Source: Verrucomicrobiales bacterium
GTDB lineage: Bacteria > Verrucomicrobiota > Verrucomicrobiia > Verrucomicrobiales > DEV007
NCBI GenBank assembly: GCA_029213265.1
Contig: JARGNG010000029.1
Span: forward strand, 1 to 37,984
Length of the DNA stretch: 37,984 bases
Reading direction: 5' to 3'
Positions 15,801-23,965 of the stretch are shown piece by piece (positions within the stretch are counted from its first letter, which is position 1; each line of letters starts with the position of its first letter). The translations under genes were made by a program, and so were the position numbers. The notes under the pieces were generated by a model. The model saw nothing but the letters and a program-made list of their open reading frames with translations. It did not search any database and had not been told where the DNA came from.

Positions 15801-16761
15801 GAGTGGATGATACGGACGTCGCAAGTCCGGTATAATCCGGGTAGTCATACCGAAGGGCGAGACTATCCACGGATGGCGGCAACACGGTCTCCACCTTGAA
15901 GTATCGACTCAAGGCTGAGCCCGCCCGAACGCGGTAGTCGAAGCTTTCTTCGACATTGGGAAAGGTCAGCGAAAAGCGTTTTGTTCCATCCTGCTCCTCC
16001 CCAATTAAAGTCATTCTCTCGACTGACTCGGTTCCATCAGCGAGAAGGCGCCGGATTTCAGCACGCCGAAGGCGCTTGTGCTGGATCGACATTTCGATCG
16101 AAACAGAGTCCCCTCTGGCGATGCGAATATCTCCGGGTTTGATGACAAGGGAATCGGCGTAGGCGTTGCCGATATCGAGATACGGAGCCAGCGCTCTCGT
16201 AATCAGAGTCCAGGACTGCTTCGGCCAGATCACGAGCGTCAGTGCCACGATCGAAGCGAGGACAACAGCAGCGAGGGCAAACTTGTTCGACTTAGCCGGT
16301 TTGAATTCGGTCTTGGGATCGACCAGCTCGACATCTTCGACTGCGGAATCGACGACGGCTTCGATCAGTTCCTCCGACCCGCGAATGGAATCGGGGTCAT
16401 TGCTCGAAAGCAGTTCGACCGCGGTTGAAATGCGTTCCTGCAATTCGGGATGACGGATTTCAAGAATCCGAGCCATGTGCGTCAAAGTGAAACGGCGGGA
16501 GAGAGGGCGAAAGAGAAACCACCACGCGGCAACCCCTGTGATTGCTAAACCGGTCAGGCTCAGGATCCACCGGGCCGTGGAGGAGAAAAGCGTGATCGTG
16601 GCATCAATCGCCATGATCGCGAGAAGGCAGGCCAGACCCACCGCCAGGGTCGCAAACAGGCCCCGGAGGAAAAGAAGTCGCCGGATTCGCCGGATCATGG
16701 AATCCAGCTTGTTAAGAATCGGTTCCGGCAGTTGGCCAAAGGCAGCTTCGAGAGTGCTCAT
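12832..16761 (-). CDS. DUF4175-like giant membrane protein with long coiled-coil region
   Basis: The 1309-residue protein opens with two transmembrane segments (about 32-54 and 64-82), as in DUF4175-type proteins of MoxR/VWA operons. Extracytoplasmic beta-rich domains follow (about 200-520). A long charged coiled coil begins near 535, and a Gln-rich stretch (many Gln around residues 695-730) marks its middle. An Ala/Glu/Ser-rich low-complexity region runs from about 820 to 1010, then more coiled coil. A short compact end contains ISVEDWARFRG and ELPAEYRELVGRYF, a tail often seen in this family. It is likely an envelope-spanning partner of the VWA proteins. Low complexity makes similarity searches unreliable there. 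Confidence 0.8.
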   Translation of the reverse strand: MSTLEAAFGQLPEPILNKLDSMIRRIRRLLFLRGLFATLAVGLACLLAIMAIDATITLFSSTARWILSLTGLAITGVAAWWFLFRPLSRRFTLTHMARILEIRHPELQERISTAVELLSSNDPDSIRGSEELIEAVVDSAVEDVELVDPKTEFKPAKSNKFALAAVVLASIVALTLVIWPKQSWTLITRALAPYLDIGNAYADSLVIKPGDIRIARGDSVSIEMSIQHKRLRRAEIRRLLADGTESVERMTLIGEEQDGTKRFSLTFPNVEESFDYRVRAGSALSRYFKVETVLPPSVDSLALRYDYPDYTGLATSVSSTQTGEIRAVNHTAVSVTATVNKPVQTSKLIINSATELPAPDVEGNQLTWYFEMKSGMNGSWHLELADVDGFSNAPVSYPLEVLPDKAPTVQLTQPTLRELSLKPTESLQITADVIEDYGFGDAALVITPEGATDSIEQMQPSPVSMQGPGAYQAKAVLNLPALHLRPEQKRLAVQLRVRDNRPGDYDGPGVGFSETIFINVSKSAKSLADQAIEKQRKEVRENLEEAKRELQRARDEMRRAEQELSRSDEVSQQARERLEEFSERTESARNKLDEVAAALNQSLFQEQADKARELANETIAEAREKADLVPVTDGKKERIKEANQARQKVEEAMREIDKLARSMQDAEEDYETISKLNELANRQQELAMKAEEMADSQQQQAQQQAQNQQQQKQMNQFQAEQNQLQQQLGQMLKDNAAALNEILEGQQEEAQQMSQEAAALAQEQNELKKLSEDALKADEAKQEALKKELLDRLKEEQTQLAQEATQRAAQEAADEATAKESPQGESSESEPDTPGEMARNDPAEQTAGEKGDSATQPQSSPDSPGDPAPDEAAGENTRASETPSAQSPAEQLAEAAEQATRAAEQLGKEDLAAASEAASEASDTLAEAAAQSPGDAMPQDNASEAGGDETGPAEPAGQEGEEMASTEAAGNEASPAGEPSAPAGAQAEAGQEGAEPDQAPASSAELAERQEALAEQIEAVKNGDLQLALSLMEEQLSAEADSLQAEAQAFEEALKNLSQRSAQSGADRAEQALNRGSQKAGDASKQLADAQKQQSQAEEQGRVEQGELSSDAQSTMQRSQSEQGQSENFLNQAAQALGQTSESIGKTMDGLEPSDMDDRIADSKDLANGFEEMAESSQAQNAQQAAQESQEAANAMKQIAQAAMSKLGNPGNTPPGDPSQQNQQMPQDLTGDPTSENLNETGQKTADGNGSGVPPELERLGISVEDWARFRGALVGGNATAIETELPAEYRELVGRYFQVIAKEAGKDK

Positions 16762-16779
16762 ACGTTTACTTTCCGTTGA

Positions 16780-19700
16780 TTATACCAGACCGCTGCGGCG
16801 GCGAAGAATCCATTCGGTGGTTATGAATCCAAGAAAGGTGAGAAGAAGCGGCCATGTATCCCAGAGCGTCACGTTTCGTCGTTCGGTCAGGGTTTCTTTG
16901 GGTGCGCCGAAAGAGTCGAGCAGCGTTTCCAGTTGATTCAGCTCCGCAACCCGTCCTCCGGTCAGGGTGGCGGAACGGTTCAGGAAGTTTCGGTCTGCGG
17001 TGAGCTCTGCCAGCTCGACGGGATTTCGCGTCGTTACGACCAGAAATTGAGTTTCGATGGATTCAGGCCCGTCCGGAAAGGAAGCAACCCCGGCGTCGAC
17101 ACTTTCGCCGACGAGCTTGAGTTGGTACTCACCTTCGTCCCTCAGCCCTGAGATGCTGGTTTCGTAGACGCCGGAAGAGTCGGTGCGATAGCTCAATTTC
17201 TGACGGGAAATTCTTTCGTCATCCTTCCACACTTCTACTTCGATCTCTGCGTCCGTCACGGGGCGACGATTCTCATCAAGGACTTTTGCGGACACTTCAA
17301 CCGGATCGTTCGGCGTGTAGGTGAGCCGATCTGATCCGAGGCGAACGAGTTCGTTTCCGGAACGAAGATTTTCCCCGGCGCCCCAGCGGGTCACTTGTCC
17401 CCAGAATCGGTGGTGGTAGGTGTCGCCGACGCCGTAGCGAAGTCGCCACGTTTGATCAAAGTTCAACATGAGCACTTTACCGAGTCCTGCCCGAATCGTG
17501 GAAATGAGAGCGTTGTCCTTCTCGATTTGTTTGCGGTTGGCCAACTGCTCCAGCGCGGCTTCGACAGATCCGGGCGAGCCATCCGGGGACGCTGCCTGAT
17601 TGATTCCCGGGGAACCGACCGGTCGCGCATAGGCAAGCACTTCCGCGGTGTCTTTGACTCCGTCGTGGGCAAATCTCCAGCGCATCGGCTGGAAGTCCGC
17701 CCATCGTTCCAGATTGAGCGCTCGACTGGTGGATTGCGAGGTGACGGCGTGATTTTGTCCCGGCCCGGTCAATTCAATGTGGAAGGCCGGCTCCGGACTT
17801 TCCAGTTGGACTGAGGTCCTGGGCGTGTAACTGATGGGGAGCAGGTTTTGCAGGGTTTCCTGTTCAATTCCGTGAGGCATGTGACGTGCGCCGGCGATGC
17901 AGACGAGCATGGCGCCGCGGCGGGTTACGGTTTCTTCGATGGCGGCCCAGTCTTCTCTGGTCAGGGCGGAAGGGGAGACGTCTCCCAGGATGATGACGTC
18001 AAAAAGTCCCCATTCATCTGCGTTCGCAGGAAGCGATGTGGCTTCGGCCTCTCCGAAGGGGCGGGTCGCGCTGGCGGCGACCGGATCGGCCTTCCGGCCC
18101 CGATGAATCTCATCCGGGTTGAGGAGGACGTATTGCAGATGCACGGATTTATCGCGTCCGTAGAAGAGGTTTCTCAGGTAGCGGAATTCCCATCGGGGAT
18201 ACCCGTCGACCAGTAGCACATTGGTCCGGTCGTCGGTCACCGCTACTTTAAAATTCCAATCGTTGTTGTTTTTGAAAATCTCCCGGTCATCCGGTTGGAG
18301 CCTGATCTGGTAGTCGAGAATTCCTTTCTCCTCCGGGCGATGGACAAAGCGAAGTTCGGTCCGAAAGCTCACATCGGTCACGTCGATTTCGATCGTGTCG
18401 GCGACTTCACCGTTGCAGAAAAGTTCCGCTTTCACTTTCTGTCCGAGCAGTCCATCGAGTTTGGCTTCGGCTGCGACGATGACCCGGTCATCGAGGTAGA
18501 TCGATTCAGGAGCCTTCACATTGAGGAGGGAGATGTCGACGGGGCCGAGCTGTCCTCCGATCGGAACCGCCGATAGAGGCGTATTCTGAACGGCGAGTTG
18601 GCGGAGGCTGTCTTCGGGCAGGGCTCCTCCGTTGTGTCTTCCGTCACTGAGGAGGAGCACCCCGGCCAAAGACTCGGGTGCCGTGTTTTCGAGAACATAC
18701 TCCAAGGCACCCGTGAGATCGGTTTGCGCGTTTTCCGGCTCCGCCCCCATCTCCCCGGTCCAGGAAACGATCTCTTCCCCGTCGCCCATTGCGATCTGGG
18801 TAACCTCCCGCGCGAAGCGGAAAATGCGGAGATTGTAGTTTTCGCGGAGCTGGCTGAGTAGGTTGCCCCGGGCCGTCTCCCCGGATTCCGACAATGGGTT
18901 GGGCGGTTCCGTTGCGAGGACTTCACGGGAGAGAATTTCCCGTGCCAGTTCAAGACGAGGTGTGGCGGCAGCCTCCTGGATCTTCTGTCGTGCGGTTTCA
19001 TCGAGGGAGACATAGAAAGATTCGTCTGCCTTGGCGGAAGTCTGCTCCAGTGTGTCGGTGATGCCTTTTAATTCAGTCAGCGCGACTTCGAGTTGCTTGA
19101 GTAGCTCCTCCGCGTTGCCGCTTTCGGAAGCGGTTTTCGCCGCGGCAATGATACGGGAGAGTCCGTCGCGGCTTCGTTTCAGATAGTCATCAACGCGGGA
19201 TTTGGCTTCGCCGGGAAGAGAGGTCGATTGGATGTTTGTCAGGGTTCCGGTGAGCGCCGTATTGGCTTCCGTGATCTCTGTGAAGAAAGCAGGAAGTTGA
19301 GCAGCGCGGTTCTCAAGGCCGGCCATTGCGTTGGGAGCCGATTTCATTCCGTTCAGCTCTTTTGAGATCCGGTCTGATAATTCGTTGGTGTAAGAGGAAA
19401 CGGATTGAAACGCGGGGCGATCCTGGGCGGCACCGACTTGAAGGAGTTCGGCGCGATCCAAAGTCTCGGAGGAGGAAAGTCGCTGATCGGAGAGCAACAT
19501 CGAGTCGGACTCATCAATCAAGATGGCGATTTCCCGGTCAATTTCACGGGACTCAAGGAAGGATCGGACCGGTTGTGCGAGAATCAGAATGAGAATGGCA
19601 AGGGCCCCCAAACGAAGGGCCAGGAGCCAGCGCCCGCGCACCGGTTTGACGAGGGTTCTCTCAAAATTGTAAAGCAGCACAAGGAGTTCGGCGGCGAGGG

Positions 19701-19959
19701 CTCCTCCCATGACCAGCACGAGCAGAGGCCACGAGGTGGCCAGAGACAGGAAGGTGCCGAGAAACTGCAGCGTGAGCCAGATGGCGAGACCGGCGAGGAC
19801 GAGACCGGCTGCGATCCAGAGCGGTGCAAGTTGAGGGAAACGCCGGCGGACAACCAAAGTGATGATCCAGAGGAGCAGGGCCGTGAGAGCACCCACCGCA
19901 GCGAGAGCAGGGCTCAGGTTGTTTACGAGATCGTCGCGGCTGTAGTCTTCCGGGTTCAC
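16780..19959 (-). CDS. VWA/amidotransferase-fold membrane protein of the MoxR operon
   Basis: The 1059-residue protein has several N-terminal membrane segments (about 16-36, 48-70, 78-98, 112-130). A VWA-like domain follows with MIDAS motif Asp149-x-Ser151-x-Ser153 in LIDESDSM. The domain is interrupted by a helical insertion (about 180-360) before LLLSDGRHNGG (around 436). A class I glutamine amidotransferase-like fold (about 575-710, starting VLLVDGYPRWEFRYLRN) comes next. An Ig-like domain lies near 880-965, and a final membrane helix sits near 1035-1055. It resembles the BatB-like partner of BatA in PVC MoxR operons. It starts 15 bases after the BatA-like gene. Confidence 0.8.
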   Translation of the reverse strand: MNPEDYSRDDLVNNLSPALAAVGALTALLLWIITLVVRRRFPQLAPLWIAAGLVLAGLAIWLTLQFLGTFLSLATSWPLLVLVMGGALAAELLVLLYNFERTLVKPVRGRWLLALRLGALAILILILAQPVRSFLESREIDREIAILIDESDSMLLSDQRLSSSETLDRAELLQVGAAQDRPAFQSVSSYTNELSDRISKELNGMKSAPNAMAGLENRAAQLPAFFTEITEANTALTGTLTNIQSTSLPGEAKSRVDDYLKRSRDGLSRIIAAAKTASESGNAEELLKQLEVALTELKGITDTLEQTSAKADESFYVSLDETARQKIQEAAATPRLELAREILSREVLATEPPNPLSESGETARGNLLSQLRENYNLRIFRFAREVTQIAMGDGEEIVSWTGEMGAEPENAQTDLTGALEYVLENTAPESLAGVLLLSDGRHNGGALPEDSLRQLAVQNTPLSAVPIGGQLGPVDISLLNVKAPESIYLDDRVIVAAEAKLDGLLGQKVKAELFCNGEVADTIEIDVTDVSFRTELRFVHRPEEKGILDYQIRLQPDDREIFKNNNDWNFKVAVTDDRTNVLLVDGYPRWEFRYLRNLFYGRDKSVHLQYVLLNPDEIHRGRKADPVAASATRPFGEAEATSLPANADEWGLFDVIILGDVSPSALTREDWAAIEETVTRRGAMLVCIAGARHMPHGIEQETLQNLLPISYTPRTSVQLESPEPAFHIELTGPGQNHAVTSQSTSRALNLERWADFQPMRWRFAHDGVKDTAEVLAYARPVGSPGINQAASPDGSPGSVEAALEQLANRKQIEKDNALISTIRAGLGKVLMLNFDQTWRLRYGVGDTYHHRFWGQVTRWGAGENLRSGNELVRLGSDRLTYTPNDPVEVSAKVLDENRRPVTDAEIEVEVWKDDERISRQKLSYRTDSSGVYETSISGLRDEGEYQLKLVGESVDAGVASFPDGPESIETQFLVVTTRNPVELAELTADRNFLNRSATLTGGRVAELNQLETLLDSFGAPKETLTERRNVTLWDTWPLLLTFLGFITTEWILRRRSGLV

Positions 19960-19974
19960 GAAATAAAAGGGTTG

Positions 19975-22900
19975 TCAGGCTTTGCCCATTTTCACCAACT
20001 GATCGCGAAATGCGGTCGAAGGAGCGTCTTTGGACTCAAATTGAATGGTGATTTCTTCGCCCATCCGACGGCTGTGGGCAATCCATCGGGAAAGAGCGAT
20101 TTCAATGAGAAGAAAGAGAAACGCTCCGATGGCCAGGTACTTCCAGAGTTCCTGACCGAACTGGTTTCCATTCAGAAACCCAATCAATTCCTCGAGCGTT
20201 TGCGGCTGGGAAAGGGTAACGAAGTTTGCGAGGAACGCGTAGTCGGACTCATTCAGCTTCACGAGGCTGCTCTCCGCAGCGTCCCGCTTCACGGTGAAGG
20301 GGATCTCCCTCGATTCCGGACGGAGGAAGTCGGAAAAGTAGGCAGCCTGATCATCCGGAACGGAAAGTCGATACAGGCCCGATGAAATTTCCCCCTGCAG
20401 CTTCAGCACCGAGCCGGATCCGGTGGAGGAAAGAGAGGCGGTCCGGGGGCGGTTTCCCGGGCCGATCACATCGTAACTGGACAGGGTGGATGGATTGCCC
20501 GTGTTGCCGGATTTTGCCGGCATCGTTCGAAAGTATTCCGGGCCAATCGCTTCGCGGGATCGGTTTTTCGTTTCCCAGAAAAGAACCACTTTGGCCTCGC
20601 CGTCACCCTCACGAAAGAGGACGCGGAAATCGTACCAACGGCTTTTCTCCAGCTTGGCGTTCACACTTCTTCTCCCTCCCGGGAATTTAAAATCCCCGAT
20701 GCGTTTTCCATCGAGCCAGATTTCAGCGAAATCGTCGACGTCCATGGAAAAGGTGTAGCGATCTGACTCGGGCACTTGAATCGCGCCTTTCCATTCCACC
20801 TTGAAATTGTCGGCGGGAATTCCGGGGGCGGGGTTGCCGCCGATCCAGTTGAACTGAATCGCGTCGTCCTGCCTCGTGAAGGCCGGGGTCGAATCATTGT
20901 GGGAGGCGTAATAATTCCCGATCAGGCCCTGACCTATGGCACGACCACCATTGCTGGTGAGGCCGATCGAGACTTCCCACCCGGGATCGAGATTGAGTTG
21001 ATACGCGGCCGGATCAGCAAGGTGATAAACGAGCTCGTGCAAGAAGGGGAGGAAGGCCTGCCTCGTCACGAGGTTCCCTGCGGAAAGATCCAGGGGAACG
21101 CTCATCAGCGCAACCTGGCCCGCTCCTGCCTCGCGAGTGGTGAGGAGAATATCTCCATTGTTGAGCCTCGCTCCAATTGCCGTTTCGCTGCCCATATCCT
21201 CCGGAACCTGCTGGCTTCGGTAGCTGGAAAACGCGGTGGAGGAAAAATCACTCTTCACCGGATCGGCGATTTTTGCGAGTGCCGGATGAGTCAGGGTCTG
21301 AGCCGAAGGGCTGAAAGAAGCAGTTCCTTCGGCAACGGTGGCTGCGGGTGCCAGAACAGCGGGCAGGAATGGCGTGTCGTCTTCCCGTTTCCAGCCGTTG
21401 TAGAAATCGGACTGAACCTTGTTTCCAGCCGTAATGAGAAGTCCGCCGCCCGCTTCGGTGAATTCGACAAGATCCCTCGCACTTTCCACAGGAAGTCGCG
21501 GAACATCGCCGAGGATCACGACATCATACTGCCCGAAATCCGTCACCGTCCCGATGTCGGGAGCGTCGATGACGAGAGGTTCCACGAGAAAGCGGATCGG
21601 ATCCAGCGTCGGATCATAGTCCATGTTGAAGTCATCCGAGGCTTCGTCGCTGACACTGGGCCGGTTGCTTTCGAGGGAAGGATCCAGGGTGAGCGCCGAG
21701 GGTGCCAGCGCCACCGCAGCAAAAGCGGAAGCACGGTCGAAAGCGCGTGCCGAGGGTCTGCCGTCGACAATGAGCACTTTCAATTCATCCGCGACATTGG
21801 TGGCATAGTAGCCGGTGTTGTCGGTGGCGATATCGTCCTCCACCTCCAGGGTCGCGGAAAAAGAATGGGCACCCGGCTCCGAGAATTGATGGGCAAATTT
21901 GACCGACTGTTGCTCCCCCGGTTGCAGTTGTCCGAGGGACTGGTCCCGGTATTCGCGACCATCGTCGACGGAGAGAACGAGAGAGCCGGGAGTGACCGCT
22001 TCGTTCCCGGTGTTTTCGACAGTCACCGTCACCTCGACGGGGCGGTCTACGCCCACGATGTCGCGGGAGAGAATGACATCGGTCACGGCGAGGTTGCGGA
22101 TGTATTCCGGAAGCGGAAGTTTCCGTAGCATGAGCTGTGGCTCGGAAGGAAGATTGCGAAAGGCATCGCGAAGAAAGTTCCAGCGACCGCTTTTCCCGAT
22201 TTCCCATCCGATGTTCTGCTCGTCGGAAAAGAGCACGATTTGCTTGGCCGGATTGTCTCCGCGGGCAAGGCTCAGGGAAGCGAGGGTAAAGGCCTGGTAG
22301 GTGGCCATGGCTCCGTCCAGTTCGACGAGGTCATCGAGGGCCGCCTCCAGTTCGGCACGGTCGGTTGTCGGATCGAGAACGACACCGGTGGGAGAGGGGC
22401 CTCCGAGGATGATGCTGAAAGCGTGGCCTCGCGGAGCCCGCTTGATGAGGGTGCGGGCTTCTTCGACGGCTCGATGAAAGTTGCTTTCGCCATGCGAAGC
22501 CACCGACATGGAAGTCGATCCGTCGATGATGACAGCGATGTCCTGGCGGGAACCGGGAGTGAATCGGGAAAGGTTCAGATACTTTTCGAAAGCAACCAGT
22601 CCGACGCAGGCGAGAAGGAGCAGAACGGACAAACCGCCGATCCATCGCCGCCACTTTGGTTCCTCGTGAAGCACGACCGCAACTCCAATGCCTACGACTG
22701 CGATCAGAAGAAGCGGCAGGATCACAATCCAGGGAATTGTCGATCCGGGAGGAATGAACGGACGCGCCAGCGCGAGGGCGAGCAAGCCGACAAGAAGGCA
22801 GCGGGTCGCCATGAGAAGCGCTTCCTCCAATTGAATGCGCCGGTTCCGGATCGCGAGTGACTCCAACAGAAAGCTCATCGCTCCCCAGTCGACGACACGG

Positions 22901-22986
22901 CTGGACCTGCGATTCAGCAAGTGAATCACAATCGGAATAGAAATACCGAGGGCGCCGAGAAGTAGAATGGTATTGAGGAAAAGCAC
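19975..22986 (-). CDS. BatA-like VWA protein containing a PA14 domain
   Basis: The BatA signature at the N-terminus (LFLNTILLLGALGISIPIVI, then HLLNRR) places the start at GTG 22986, 26 bases after the DUF58 stop. The open frame runs further upstream but overlaps DUF58 and has no family character. The 1003-residue protein has N-terminal membrane helices, then a VWA domain with DGSTS MIDAS (about 152). A CARDB-like segment (VTVTVENTGNEAV) and an amidotransferase-like fold (YDVVILGDVP, AGGGLLITAG) follow. A PA14-type domain occupies about 683-822 (GLIGNYYAS, YTFSMDVDDFAEIWLDGKRI, WYDFRVLFREGDGEAKVVLF). A C-terminal transmembrane helix sits near 960-980. PA14 is often a carbohydrate-binding or adhesion module and is unusual here. 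Confidence 0.82.
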   Translation of the reverse strand: MLFLNTILLLGALGISIPIVIHLLNRRSSRVVDWGAMSFLLESLAIRNRRIQLEEALLMATRCLLVGLLALALARPFIPPGSTIPWIVILPLLLIAVVGIGVAVVLHEEPKWRRWIGGLSVLLLLACVGLVAFEKYLNLSRFTPGSRQDIAVIIDGSTSMSVASHGESNFHRAVEEARTLIKRAPRGHAFSIILGGPSPTGVVLDPTTDRAELEAALDDLVELDGAMATYQAFTLASLSLARGDNPAKQIVLFSDEQNIGWEIGKSGRWNFLRDAFRNLPSEPQLMLRKLPLPEYIRNLAVTDVILSRDIVGVDRPVEVTVTVENTGNEAVTPGSLVLSVDDGREYRDQSLGQLQPGEQQSVKFAHQFSEPGAHSFSATLEVEDDIATDNTGYYATNVADELKVLIVDGRPSARAFDRASAFAAVALAPSALTLDPSLESNRPSVSDEASDDFNMDYDPTLDPIRFLVEPLVIDAPDIGTVTDFGQYDVVILGDVPRLPVESARDLVEFTEAGGGLLITAGNKVQSDFYNGWKREDDTPFLPAVLAPAATVAEGTASFSPSAQTLTHPALAKIADPVKSDFSSTAFSSYRSQQVPEDMGSETAIGARLNNGDILLTTREAGAGQVALMSVPLDLSAGNLVTRQAFLPFLHELVYHLADPAAYQLNLDPGWEVSIGLTSNGGRAIGQGLIGNYYASHNDSTPAFTRQDDAIQFNWIGGNPAPGIPADNFKVEWKGAIQVPESDRYTFSMDVDDFAEIWLDGKRIGDFKFPGGRRSVNAKLEKSRWYDFRVLFREGDGEAKVVLFWETKNRSREAIGPEYFRTMPAKSGNTGNPSTLSSYDVIGPGNRPRTASLSSTGSGSVLKLQGEISSGLYRLSVPDDQAAYFSDFLRPESREIPFTVKRDAAESSLVKLNESDYAFLANFVTLSQPQTLEELIGFLNGNQFGQELWKYLAIGAFLFLLIEIALSRWIAHSRRMGEEITIQFESKDAPSTAFRDQLVKMGKA

Positions 22987-23012
22987 GTTGCTGAGAAGGG
23001 CAGGGAGGGGGC

Positions 23013-23945
23013 TCAGGTTTTTCTCTGGGAGAAATACGTGAAAAGAGCTTCGGGGACAGGTGTCTTTGTGTTGATGGGAACGTAGTCGGCTTCCATTTGG
23101 CCGCAGGCCAGTTCGATGGATTTCAAGTGACTGGATACCCGGTCGAGGTACGATGCGCGAATTGTCGAAGGATCGATATTGAGCCGCCGTCCCTCGACTT
23201 CGAGGCACTTGAAGTCGTCAAACTTCTCGAACGGAAAGCTGAGCTCCTCTTCGGCCATGAGATGGAACACGACGAGTTCGTGATTCTTGAATCGGAAGTG
23301 ATGCAGCGCTTCCTTGAGCGCCTCGGCATCATCAAAGAGATCGCTGATCACGATGACCAGACCCCGGGAGGGGATACGTTCGGCGATTTCGTGAAAGGTT
23401 TCCGCACAGCGGGTATCGTCTCCCGGCTCGGTTCCGGCAAGCTCTTCCAGAATGGCGCGCACCTGGCTTGGCTTTGCGGTGGGACGGAGATAGGTGTTGA
23501 TCCCATCGGCGAAAGTGACCAGCCCTACTGCATCCTGTTGGCGGATGAGGAGGTAGCTCAAGGCGGATGCGAGGTAGCGGGCGTATTCGAATTTGGAAAG
23601 ATTGTCTTTTCCCCCGAGTCCGGTTGCTTCCTCCCCCCGGTAGTTCATCGAGCCCGACGCATCGACCAGGATGGTGACGCGCATGTTGGTTTCTTCGATG
23701 TACTGCTTGATGTAGTAGCGGTCACTCTTTCCGTAGACCCGCCAGTCCAAATTTCTCAAATCATCTCCCGAGACATATTGCCGGTGCTCCGCAAACTCGA
23801 CCGAGAAGCCTTTGTGCGGGCTGGTGTGGCGCCCGTTGATGGTTCCCTCTTTCGCGCTTCGCGCCAGAAATTCGAGACGCCCGATCATCTGGATGATCTC
23901 TGGCGGCAGGAGTTCAGAGAAGGAGGGTTGCGTGGATTCCGACAT
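23013..23945 (-). CDS. DUF58 protein with VWA-like fold
   Basis: The 310-residue protein carries the DUF58 core: EFAEHRQYVSGDDLRNLDWR (50-69), then a VWA-type MIDAS motif DASGS (Asp95, Ser97, Ser99). It lies 20 bases after moxR, the standard arrangement in which the MoxR ATPase acts on or with the DUF58 protein. It has no membrane segment, so it is probably a cytosolic or membrane-peripheral adaptor linking MoxR to the membrane-bound VWA proteins downstream. Confidence 0.92.
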   Translation of the reverse strand: MSESTQPSFSELLPPEIIQMIGRLEFLARSAKEGTINGRHTSPHKGFSVEFAEHRQYVSGDDLRNLDWRVYGKSDRYYIKQYIEETNMRVTILVDASGSMNYRGEEATGLGGKDNLSKFEYARYLASALSYLLIRQQDAVGLVTFADGINTYLRPTAKPSQVRAILEELAGTEPGDDTRCAETFHEIAERIPSRGLVIVISDLFDDAEALKEALHHFRFKNHELVVFHLMAEEELSFPFEKFDDFKCLEVEGRRLNIDPSTIRASYLDRVSSHLKSIELACGQMEADYVPINTKTPVPEALFTYFSQRKT

Positions 23946-23965
23946 GAGGAGGGGGAATCAGGAAA

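Noticed and set aside
20776..22128. A 450-codon open frame on the plus strand
   Set aside because: It is antisense to the BatA-like gene, whose VWA, PA14 and membrane features are clear. The antisense product has no recognisable domain; long antisense frames are expected from the codon bias of GC-rich genes.
22987..23208. N-terminal extension of the BatA-like protein
   Set aside because: It overlaps the DUF58 gene and lacks BatA character; the family start LFLNTILLLGALG follows directly from GTG 22986.
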